Assembly: GCF_004379255.2 (NCBI RefSeq)
Contig: NC_056048.1
Location: 15,771,197 to 15,835,196, forward strand
DNA: 64,000 nt
Reading direction: 5' to 3'
DNA from: Salvia splendens
Lineage: Eukaryota; Streptophyta; Magnoliopsida; Lamiales; Lamiaceae
Positions 52,822 to 62,643 of the stretch are shown piece after piece; the first letter of the stretch is position 1; each line of letters opens with the position of its first letter. The translations under genes were made by a program, and so were the position numbers. Under the pieces are notes generated by a model that saw only the letters and a program-made list of their open reading frames with translations, did not search any database and was not told the origin of the DNA.

Positions 52822-55800
52822 ATGTCTTACAACTTCATGTTTTGGAACGCTAGGGGAATCGCTAATGCGCCGACCCAAAACGTCCTCAAAAGACTAATCA
52901 AGTGTTATAATGTCATGTTTCTTGCAATAATGGAGCCACTCACTAATCCCGACCCGGATCGGTATTCCAAGGTGCTGGGACTAAATTTCAAAGGTGCAAA
53001 TACGTCTGGTAAGATATGGGTATTCGCCGAGGAGGGTGCCAACTTCATCGTTGAGGAGGATTCGGACCAAGTCCTACACGGAAGGCTTACTTCGTACCGC
53101 ATGGCGAATCATATCTCCATTTCGGCCATCTACGCTAAATGTAGTAGGTTGGAGCGACACCCTCTGTGGGATAAAATGAGGGAGATATCATTCAGGACGG
53201 AAGGAACCCCGTGGCTGATTGGAGGGGATTTTAATACGATCCTTGCACACGAAGACAAGGTTGGAAGTGAAACCAACCGGCAAGCAGAGATGATTGATTT
53301 TGCCGAAGCAATTGAAGATTGCCGGCTTCTGGACCCGGGATTCGATGGTGCGGAATTCACTTGGGCTAAAAATGGCTTGTTTGAGAGGTTGGACAGGCTG
53401 CTTGTTAATGAGGCATGGTCTAATGCGTTTGAGGCAACAAGGGTAACTAATCTCCCAAGCGTTTCCTCGGATCATGGCCCGATTCTTGCAAGGTGTAAGA
53501 TGCCGAGGCCCCCCTCCGGGGGCAGCGCCTTTCGCTTCCAGAACATGTGGGTCCGGCATGGAGGCTTCCTGCAGCTTGTGCAAAATATTTGGGCTCAACC
53601 AACAGAGGCGAGTGGGCTATTGAACCTCCAAACTAAGCTTGCTAGGAGCAAAAAGGCCCTCAAGGCGTGGAACAAGGAGGTTTTTGGCAACATTCACGCC
53701 AATCTCAAAGGAATGGAGGAAGGAATCGCGCAGGCTCAAGCCGACTTTGAGGCTGATCCAACGCCACACAATAGATCTGAGATCAACAAAAGCATTGCCG
53801 AGTACATCCTCCTTCTCCGGATGGAGGAGGACTTCTGGAGGCAAAAGGCGGCTCTACGGTGGCTAGCAGATGGAGATAAGAATACCAGATTCTACCAAAG
53901 CTGGGTGAAGCAGAAGAGAGTTAGACTCCGAATTCACTCTATCAATGTGAATGGCCGGGAGATTGCAGATGAAACTGAGATACGGCACTCGGTGGTCGAA
54001 TTCTTTCGGAGCCTTCTCGCCCCGGACACCCTGGACCTTGGGGACCCGGACCTTGATCTTATCCAACAACTCCCCCCCTCAACGGATCTTGAGGAGCTAC
54101 ACTACCCACCGAACTCCGAGGAGGTGAAGAAAGCGGTTTTTGACATCTCCGGGGACAGTGCTCCAGGCCCGGATGGCTTCTCGGCTGTCTTCTACCAAAC
54201 ATGTTGGGGAATTCTTGGAACGGATGTGGTGGAAGCCATAAAACAGGTCTTTCTTGGGGCCTACCTCCCTCGGAGCGTCACGGCCACAAACATTGTCCTT
54301 ATCCCGAAGAAGGCCTCGCCCGAGACATGGGCCGATTTTCGCCCCATAAGCCTATGCAACGTCCTCAACAAGATTATTACAAAAGTTCTAACCGCACGCC
54401 TTGCGCCTTTTTTGCCACAGGTTATCTCCCCGAACCAGAGTGGATTCGTGAAGGGGCGGCTCCTACATGACAACGCCCTCCTCGCCCAAGAGATGTTCCA
54501 CGAATTAGCAAGGTGCTCCCCTGCACCGAATGTGGCCATTAAGATCGACATGGCCAAGGCGTATGATAGAGTGCAATGGAGCTTCTTGATCAAGGTGCTT
54601 CGGCGCATGGGCTTCTCTGATGGGTGGATCGCCCTGATTGAAAGGTGCATTGGCTCCTGTTGGTTCTCGGTCCTTATTAACGGTGTCCCAGCTGAATTCT
54701 TCAAATCTACTCGGGGGCTCAGACAAGGAGACCCCATATCCCCGGCGCTGTTTGTGATTGCCGCAGAGTATCTCTCCAGGGCCCTCGATAAGCTCATCCT
54801 TGGAAAAAAAGAGATGACCTTCAAAGCGGCCAGGAGGTGCATGGAAATCAGCCACTTAGCATATGCCGATGACATTATAATCTTCACTCAAGCAGCTGCA
54901 ACCCCATTGCGTCGGCTTAGAGAGTGCCTTGACGGATATGAGGGAGTCTCCGGGCAGCAGATCAATCTTGCAAAAAGCAATTTCTATATTGCTGAAGCGC
55001 ACGAGCAATGGGCACATGAAATCCAAACGAAGGAGGCTTTGCTCGGGGGTCCTTCCCATTCCTCTATTTGGGGGTCCCTATATACCGTGGAGCCAAGAAA
55101 ACCGAAATGTTCATGTTTGTCCGAGAGAAGATCGCTAGAAGGATTTCCGGATGGGCACATCGTCATCTATCTTTTGGAGGAAGGCTAACTCTCATTAAGA
55201 GCACTCTTGAGGCAGTTCCTATCCACATCTTCCAAGCCATTGAGCCCACGGCCGGAACCCTTAAGCTACTTGATCAGCCATTGGCTCGCTTCTTTTGGGG
55301 CTCGACGACTGAGAAAAAACGGACACATTGGATCAGCTGGGACCAAATGTGTCTCCCCACCAAGGAGGGAGGGCTCGGGATCCGAATGTTCACAGAAGTT
55401 CTAAGAGCATTCAATTCATCGCCACTTTCGCCAAGGATCACGGGAAGGAATAGCCCGACGTGGAGGAGGCTGGCCAAAGCTTGGGCCCACGCTCAACCGC
55501 ACATTCGCTGGATTGTTGGTCAAGGTAAGATCTACTTCTGGGATGATATATGGCTTGGCAACGACCCTCTTAGGGGGCTGTGTTTCGACGAGAGGGGCAG
55601 CCCTACAACGACTGTCTCGGAGTTTATCACGGATGGTGAGTGGGACGCTCCAAAACTCCAAGTTCTCCATGACCAGGCGGGCCTTCCCCAACAGATCATT
55701 GATCAAATTCGCAAAACCCCGATACTTCCCGGGGAGCCGGACATCCCATGATGGACGCTGACAAGGCGAGGAGATTTCTCGCTAGCCTCGACTTGGGAGA

Positions 55801-56910
55801 CGGTCCGGTCGCCTCAACCCATCATCCAAGGGCTCGAGGAGATTTGGACGGCTGGCCTCACAACTACCATCGCTATCTTCAATTGGAGGCTCATATCCAA
55901 CCGCATCCCTGTTGACGCAAAGCTGCAATGGCGCAAGATTGAACTCGCATCCAAATGCCAATGCTGCCCACACAGGCCTAGTACCGAGTCTCTCCAACAC
56001 CTCTTCATTCAAGGAGTAGGTGCAATGAGAGTGTGCAGGGAATTCAACGGGTGGTTCGAAGGCTCGGCCCCCACTCTCGTGGTCAATGACACGATCCCAA
56101 CAAGAATTGAGGTATGGGCGAGAAGATTGCAGCAGCCGGGAAGGAAGCACCTCAGCCGAGCCATGCCGTACCTTATCTTCTGGTTCCTCTGGGCAGAGAG
56201 AAATAGGAGCCGCCATCATGATGTTCAATTCAAACCGAGCATTGTGATTTGGCAAATCCTCACTTTCGTCCGGAACAGCATGGCTAATGGCAGGCTCAAG
56301 CCAAAGCATTGGAGAGGGGTTAGGCTCGGAGTTAGTATCCCAAGTCATGCCGAACCGCAACGGCCACCGCGACTCGCTATGATGGTTAAGTGGGAACCAC
56401 CGGATCACGCCTGGATCAAACATAATACGGACGGGTCCTCCTTTAAAGAAGCAACAGGAAAAGCCGGGGGAGGCGGCCTCATTCGAGACCACTTGGGGAA
56501 GGTGCTAGTCGCCTATGCGCTCCCTCTCGAAGCACACTCACCACTCGAAGCCGAACTACTCGCCATAGCACCACGGCTTGAAGCTGGCCTCGGAGCTTGA
56601 GAAACCAATTTGGCTCGAATCGGACGCCGAGCAAGCTCTCAATCTCATTAAAGGGCCAAGTTGGGGGCCTGCTCACACTCGCCAAGCCATGGCCCACATG
56701 ACCTTACACAAGCGTCAACTCACACTCCGAACAACCTTCATCCACCGAGAAGGCAATAAGGCGGCTGACTTACTTGCGAAGATTGGTGTCGATCTGAGCC
56801 ACAGTCGAGTTTTGGAGGCCCAAGACTTACCGAGAGCCGTCCAAGATGTCATTCGAATGGAACAAATGGGGATCCCGAACTTCCGGGTCCGTGCCGAGGA
56901 AGATGCTTAG
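52822..56910 (+). pseudogene. LINE ORF2 (element S): EN and RT open, C-terminal half frameshifted
   Basis: ATG at 52822, 2 nt after ORF1's TAA. Open for ~740 codons: EN (MFWNARGIANAPTQNV, ISAIYAKCSRLER, WLIGGDFNTIL, FTWAKNGLFERLDR, SSDHGPIL) and RT (SGDSAPGPDGFSAVF, IVLIPKK, KIDMAKAYDRVQW, GLRQGDPISPALF, HLAYADDIIIFTQ). A 1-nt loss near 55045 shifts the frame at FPFLYLG. The next frame (55068-55751) has ~72 bp deleted in the connection region (AFN to SSPLS). Another shift at 55749 precedes zf-RVT, and one near 56575 splits RNase H (NTDGSSFKEA, then IWLESDAEQALN, HREGNKAADLLAKIG). Ends EEDA, stop at 56908-56910. Confidence 0.9.
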
Positions 56911-57087
56911 GAGGACACCGTAGAGTAGGCGGGTGTCGAGCCATTTGTGACACGACCCCTACTTACTCTTGTGGTGCTTTGGCCTTTTGATTGTTCTTGC
57001 TTTGGTTGTAATAGTTAGTTGTAATAGCCGCATGTAACCCTAAGCCTCGTGCTAGGCTAATTGTAACCGAGAAATATTTTGCTATAT

Positions 57088-60000
57088 TTTTTTTTTTTTT
57101 TTTTTTAATCAAACACCTTCACGGTGGAGGGTTCGTGGGTCCCTCATCCCTATATTTCAAAAGTGGTTGAATACAAAACGTGGCCACACCCGAAAGTGGT
57201 GTGCCTACACGAAAATTAGGAGTAGTATGCGGTCCGGTTCCACAAGCCCGGACCACATCATACTCCCTTTCAAAAGGTAAAATACAATTCAACAAAAAGA
57301 AAGACTATATCCCTTTCCACCAAAACTCGAGCCTATTCTTCCTCTTCATTATGGACCCGAATGTTCGGGATACCCATTGCATCCATCCTAATCATCGCTG
57401 TGAGGTGCCTTGGTGCCGTGAGGGCATTCATACGCCAGTAGTCATTTCTTTCTAATCCCATTTTGGCGAGGAGATCTCCTGCTCTATTCCCTTCCCGGTG
57501 GATGAAGGTGATACGGGTGTCTTGTTGGCGCTTGAGGATTGCTAGTCGTGCCATCACCCGACTAATATGGGCCGGTCCCCAGTGCGTGCCATTTAGGAGC
57601 TTAACCGCTTGTTGTGCATCCGACTCAACCCAAATAGGCCTTCTGAATTCTGCGGCGAGCGTCAACCCGAATTGGATGGCCAGAAGCTCCGCTTCGAGGG
57701 CTGAGTGAGCCTCGAGTGGGGAGGTAAAGGCTGCAAGCATGTTGCCCTCGTGGTCACGAACAAGACCTCCCCCCCCGGCTTTATCCGTTGCCTCCATGTA
57801 TGCTCCGTCAGTGTTGAGTTTGATCCACGGTTCATCCGGCGGGTTCCATTTGACCACCATCGCGAGGGGCCTGGTCCTTCGTGGCTCGGCCTGACTCGGG
57901 ACGTTGATCTTGAGGCGGACTCCTTTCCAATGCTTCGGTTTGTAGGATCCATTGGCCATGCTATTTCTAAGGAACATTTGCACTTGCCATACCACATTGA
58001 AAGGCTTAAATTGCACCGATTGATGACGACTCCTGTTTCGCTCAGCCCAAATGAACCAAAGAATAAGGTACGGCATCGCCCGGCTGAGGTGTTTCTTACC
58101 AGGTTGTTGGACTCTCCGTGCCCAAACTTTGAGCCTCTCCGGGATGGTGTCATTGATCCGGAGAGGTGGTGAAGATCCCTCGAACCAGGAGTCAAACTCC
58201 CTCCACACACCTCGGGCGCCAGCCCCTTGGATGAAGAGATGCTGCAGTGATTCGATGCCCGGTCTATGAGGGCAGCATTGGCACTTAGATGCCATTTCCA
58301 TTCTTCTCCACTGTAGCTTCGTATCCACCGGTATTCGGTTGGATAGGAGTCTCCAAATGAAGATAGCAATAGAAGACGTGAGGCCTGCTTTCCATAAGTC
58401 ATCAAGGCCTTGGATGATAGGTCTTTGAGTTCGGATGGTCTCCCAAGTTGATGCTAGTGAGAACTCCCCATTGTGTGAAAGCCTCCATCTCGGCACATCC
58501 GGCCCCTCCGGGATGATTGGCGTGTCAAGGATCTTCCGGACGATGTGTTGTGTAAGGCCGGCTTGCGCTTGTAGAATCCGCAACTTGGCTTCATTCCAAG
58601 ATCCATTGATAATGTAATCAGCAACATGGACAAGAGGGCCTCCCCTATCATCAAGACAAAGTTCCCTCAAAGGAACCTCTCCTAGCCATAGGTCATCCCA
58701 AAATGATATCTTACCTTCTCGCACCACCCAGCGAATGTACGGTTGCGCCTGTGCCCGAGCCTTCAAAAGCCTCTTCCAAGTAGGGCTACACCTCCCCGAG
58801 GCTCTAGCTGTGAGTGGGGACGCCTTAAGGCAATATTTAGTCATCATGTACGTAGCCCAAAGGGAGTTTTGTTCCCGGAATCTCCACCATAATTTAATAT
58901 TAAAGGCACGTAAGACCTCCTTGATCTTCCGAATGCCCAAGCCCCCTTCGGCCGTGGGTAGGCAAACCTGATCCCATCCTATCCAGTGCGTCCTTTTCTT
59001 CTCATTACTCGACCCCCAAAAGAAGCGAGCCACTTGTTGATCTAATTGCTTGAGGGCTCCGCCGGTTGGCTCGATCGCTTGAAAAATATGTAAGGGAATC
59101 GCCTCAAGTGTGCTTTTTATCAAGGTTAGTCTCCCCCCAAAGGAAAGGTGTCGGTGAGCTCATCCAGATATCCTAGCCGAGATTTTCTCTCGAAGAAACA
59201 TGAACATATCCGTGCGCTTCACCCCCCGGTAAATAGGGACACCAAGGTAAAGGAAGGGGAACGTACCTCGTGAGAAACCTCCTTCACTTTGAACTATGTT
59301 TGACCAGCCTTCATGCGCCTCGGAGATGTAGAAATTGCTCTTGCCGAGGTTGATTTGTTGTCCGGACACCTCGGCATAATGCTCAAGACATGCACGTAGC
59401 CTCCGGAGGGGGTTTACGGCCGCTTGCGTGAAGATGATGATGTCGTCCGCATAGGCGAGGTGGCTGATCTCCATGCTGCCTCGGGTTGCTTTGTATGTCA
59501 TCTCTTTGTCTCCGAGGATAAGTTTATCGAGTGATCTCGAGAGATAGTCAGCAGCAAGGACGAAGAGGGCGGGGGAAATGGGGTCCCCTTGTCTAAGGCC
59601 ACGAGTGGATTTGAAAAAGCCCGTCGGGGCCCCGTTGATAAGGATCGAGAACCAGCATGTCCCGATGCACCTTTCTATGAGCGCCACCCAAGGTTCGGGG
59701 AAGCCCATTTGCTTGAGGACTTTTAGGAGGAACGGCCATTGAACCCTATCATAGGCCTTAGCCATGTCAATCTTGATAGCAACATTAGGGGCTGGTGTAC
59801 TTCTATGGAGCTCATGGAACATCTCCTGTGCAAGGAGTACATTGTCATTGAGGAGCCTCCCTTTGACAAACCCGCTTTGATTCGGTGCGACAACACTTGG
59901 AAGGAATGGGGCAAGGCGCCTCGTGAGGACTTTAGTAATCACCTTGTTGATCACGTTACACAAGCTAATGGGCCTATAGTCTCCCCAAGTCTCGGGTAAA

Positions 60001-60575
60001 GGCTTCTTGGGGATGAGTACGATACTCGTGGCCGTGAAGCTGCGGGGGAGGAAAGCCCCACCAAAAAATTGCCTAACCGCTTCCACCACGTCTGGCCCCA
60101 CAATGCCCCAACAAGCTTGGAAGAACAATGCCGAGAAGCCATCCGGGCCGGGCGCGCTATTGGCCGAGATATCGAAGACAGCTCGTTTCACCTCATCCGC
60201 ATCCGGGGGTTTGGGGAGGCCCGCCAACTGCTCCGAGGGAGGGAGTGGATGTAAGAGGCTGAGGTCCGGATCCACGAGCTCCGGGTAGCTTGGGGCTAGG
60301 AGGTTTTGAAAGAACTCAACCGCCGATTCATTGATGGCCGTGTCATCCGTAAGTTCTCGCCCATTAGCGTTAATCTTGTGGATACGTAGCCGAATCCTCT
60401 TCTGCTTCACCCAACTTTGGTAAAATCTAGTGTTTTTATCCCCTTCTTCCAACCAACGGAGGGCCGCCTTCTGACGCCAAAAATCTTCCTCCATCTTAAG
60501 GAGAAGGATGTACTCAGCAATTTGTTTGTTGACCCCTGTTCTATTCCGGGCCGAGGGGTCACCTTCAAACTCCGA
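57088..60575 (-). mobile_element. LINE T, 5'-truncated, nested in LINE S
   Basis: 3488-bp insertion with a 9-bp target duplication (TTGCTATAT, 57079-57087 and 60576-60584). It landed inside the 3' tail of S, splitting CTATATAGGGATGAGG. Poly(A) is 19 nt (57088-57106). Terminal hairpin CACC-GTGAA-GGTG. The 3' UTR hairpin is on the minus strand near 57215-57265. It begins in the linker between EN and RT. Confidence 0.92.
57333..60494 (-). pseudogene. LINE ORF2 from linker to RNase H (element T), one nonsense codon
   Basis: Reads from MEEDFWRQKAALRWLEEGDK (60494) through RT (SAPGPDGFSALF, IVLIPKKPLPETWGDYRPIS, NQSGFVKGRLLNDN, KIDMAKAYDRVQW, GLRQGDPISPALF, HLAYADDIIIFTQ, FLYLGVPIYRGVKRTDMF) to a TGG to TGA change at 59160-59162 (ISG-stop-AHRHLSFGGR). 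The same frame then continues to 57333: zf-RVT (ASKCQCCPHRPGIESLQHLF) and RNase H with NTDGAYMEA, ALEAELLAI, WVESDAQQAV and HREGNRAGDLLAKMG. Apart from that one stop, ~1054 codons are continuous. EN and ORF1 are missing by truncation. Confidence 0.92.
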
Positions 60576-60584
60576 TTGCTATAT

Positions 60585-60638
60585 AGGGATGAGGGACCCA
60601 CGAACCCTCCACCGTTAAGGTGTTTGAAAAAAAAAAAA
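60585..60638 (+). mobile_element. LINE S, terminal 54 bp and poly(A)
   Basis: AGGGATGAGGGACCCACGAA, then CCCTC, CACC-GTTAA-GGTG, TTTG and a 12-nt A tract (60627-60638). This is the 3' end of S displaced from 57087 by the insertion of T. Confidence 0.9.
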
Positions 60639-61882
60639 GCTCATGTCCGGCTCCAAGAGCGTGAGAGGGCCCAGGGCTAGGAGGTTTTGGAAGAACTCCA
60701 ACGCCGAGTTCCTAATTTCCAAGTCATCCGAAATTTCTCTCCCCCCTACATTGATCTTGTGAATGCGCATCCGTAATCTCTTTTGTTTGACCCAACTCTG
60801 TTAGAATTTGGTATTCTTGTCGCCTTCCGCTAGCCATCTTAGGGTCACCTTTTGTCGCCAAAAATCCTCCTCCATCTTGAGAAGTCGGATATACAAGGCG
60901 ATGCATCTGTTGACTTCGGACCTATTCTCTGGGGAAGGCCTCTCCTCAAAGTCCGCTTGGGCAGCCACGATTTTTTCCTCCAAGTCCTTAAGGTTGTCGT
61001 GGATGTTCCCGAAAACTACCTTATTCCACTCCTTAAGGGTTTTCTTTATTCGTGCAAGTTTGATCTGTAAATTAAGTAATCCCTCGGCCCCTGTTGGTTG
61101 GCTCCAGTCTCCCCGAACCAGGTCCGCGAAACTATCATGCCTAATCCACATGTTTTGGAAGCGGAACGGGCTACCCCCGAATTGGGTGCGTGGGGTTCTA
61201 CACCGGGCCAGAACAGGGTCGTGATCCGAAGACAGCCGTGGCAAATTAGTCACCCTAGTCGCTTCAAAGAACTGTGCCCATGGTTCATTCACGAGAATTC
61301 TATCTAGCCTCTCAAAAAGGCCATTCTTGGCCCATGTGAAGTCCGAGCCATCAAAGCCCGGGTCCAGAACTCTGCAGTCTTCAATAGATTCCTCAAAATC
61401 CACCATATCGGCTTGTCGGTTAGTGTTACTTCCCACCCTATTACATGTCGAGAGAATGGTGTTGAAGTCTCCCCCAATCATCCAAGGAGTATCTATGGTT
61501 GCCATTGAAATTTCCCTCATTTTGTCCCACAAAAGTACCCTCTCACCCCTTGTGCACTTTGCATAGACTGCCAAATACATATGTGACCCGCGAGGGGAGG
61601 GGACTCAACACGATCGTGAAGGACCTGCTCCGTGTCGCACTCGGCACTAAAGCTTGCGCCCTCTTCAACAAATACCCATATCTTCCCATTTAGATTTGAG
61701 CCTTGGAAAACCAGCCCCAAGGTCTTGGAGAACTTCTCCGGGTTTGGCGCCGGGAGCGGCTCCATTATTGCAAGAAAATTGACATTATGAGTCTTAATTA
61801 ATCTTTTTAAAACATTTTGGGTGGGCGCATTCGCGATCCCCCTAACGTTCCAAAACATGAGATTAAATAACATAATTAACAA
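60639..61882 (-). pseudogene. LINE ORF2 N-terminal part: EN and linker (element Q copy 2)
   Basis: Starts at LFNLMFWNVRGIANAPTQNV (near 61873), 2 nt after the ORF1 stop (TGTTAATTATG). EN: MEPLPAPNPEKFSKTL, GSNLNGKIWVFVEEGASF, a frame change at ~61590, VYAKCTRGERVLLWDKM, WMIGGDFNTIL (61480), FTWAKNGLFERLDRILVN, SSDHDPVLARC (catalytic His intact), then the linker MEEDFWRQKVTLRWLAEGDK (60870), a stop after NTKF (60801), and RMRIHKINVGGREISDD. Cut by LINE S at the APGP..HEL codons. Confidence 0.85.
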
Positions 61883-61883
61883 T

Positions 61884-62643
61884 GGAGGTTCTTACCCGGC
61901 GGGGTGTGAAGGCCCCCCCTTGAATTTTGGTGCATTGAAGGTCTTGCGGGGCGTGTCTAGAGCCTTTGTCCTAGCAGGAAGAAGCTTAGACATTATTGTA
62001 TGAGGTGCCGAGTTCGAGCCCTCTTGAGATCAGTTGTAATTTCCTCCTATCTATAGTATAGGAGTTTATTTGCAATTTCCTAATAAAAAAAAAAGGTCTT
62101 ACGGGGCGTGGCTTGACTCGCCCTACGTGATTAGCATGGTGGAGCCTTCAGCGTCGATGTTCGGCTGCCGCTCGACCTCAATGCTCTTGATATTATCGAG
62201 GACGGTCGGGCCGAGCCCCCCGAACCTTGAATTACCGGGCCAGCTGACCCACTACGCCCATGCGTACCCTTGCCAGCCGCACTAGGAGAAACATCCCTCC
62301 GGGGATAGTGGAAAGGGAGGAATCCTGTCCGTTGCTTGGAGGGTGTCCAGCCTTGTTTTCCTCCTTTCTCAAGTTGATCACCCTCCTCCGGGTCGAAAGG
62401 TTCATGGAGGTTGCCTAGAATGTCCGGCCCCATCCGTTCGGCTTCCACGGCCTCGCTTACCCTCGAGCTATTGTTGTGTTGCTCCCCCAAATTTTTTCCT
62501 CTTCTTTGAGCTCTCTATTCCCTTCCATTCAACAAGGGTTTTGAGATATCTTGTACCCCTTGTTTTCCGTTCTCGAATTGCGGTTGCTTGGGAGGAATGG
62601 TGTTGTAGTTTTTCTTGATCGGCCTTTCCGTCTTGCCTACCGC
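61884..62643 (-). pseudogene. LINE ORF1 C-terminal tail (element Q copy 2), split by a SINE
   Basis: Begins at the end of the CCHC (GHKSDVCCAVGRQ, ~62640), DKAD..LQHHSSQATAIRE, VEAERMGPDILGNLHEPFD, then the SINE at 61956-62094 and the final codons next to the ORF2 start. Same structure as copy 1. Confidence 0.75.
61940..62110 (+). mobile_element. SINE, single copy
   Basis: A 139-bp unit (61956-62094) with B-box-like GAGTTCGAGCCC and an A10 tail (62085-62094), flanked by a ~16-bp target duplication (GGTCTTGCGGGGCGTG at 61940-61955, GGTCTTACGGGGCGTG at 62095-62110). It is inserted at the same position as the dimer at 47819-48143, so the SINE landed before the segmental duplication. Confidence 0.72.

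Larger units (their letters stand above)
51679..57087 (+). mobile_element. LINE S (ORF1 mid to 3' UTR), split by LINE T
   Basis: Begins at the gap inside the ORF1 DUF4283-like domain. It contains the rest of ORF1, the ORF1/ORF2 junction (TGTTAATCATG, 52815-52825), complete-length ORF2 with frameshifts, and the 3' UTR. It is interrupted at 57087 by LINE T. Its last 54 bp (terminal hairpins and a 12-nt poly(A)) are at 60585-60638. It was inserted into LINE Q copy 2 ORF2. The 5' end is not visible. Confidence 0.88.
60639..62643 (-). mobile_element. LINE Q, copy 2 (longer), single SINE inside
   Basis: Same element as 46903-48690, but extending past EN through the linker to ~60639, where S is inserted. 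From 60990 rightward the two copies align directly, with an offset of 14,087 bp at the left end. ORF1 is interrupted by one SINE (61956-62094) instead of two. Confidence 0.87.

Noticed and set aside
49883..57087. Inverted repeats R and S as terminal inverted repeats of a DNA transposon
   Set aside because: Both arms are LINE 3' ends with poly(A) and ORF2 codons, R ends in a different target from S, and no transposase lies between them.
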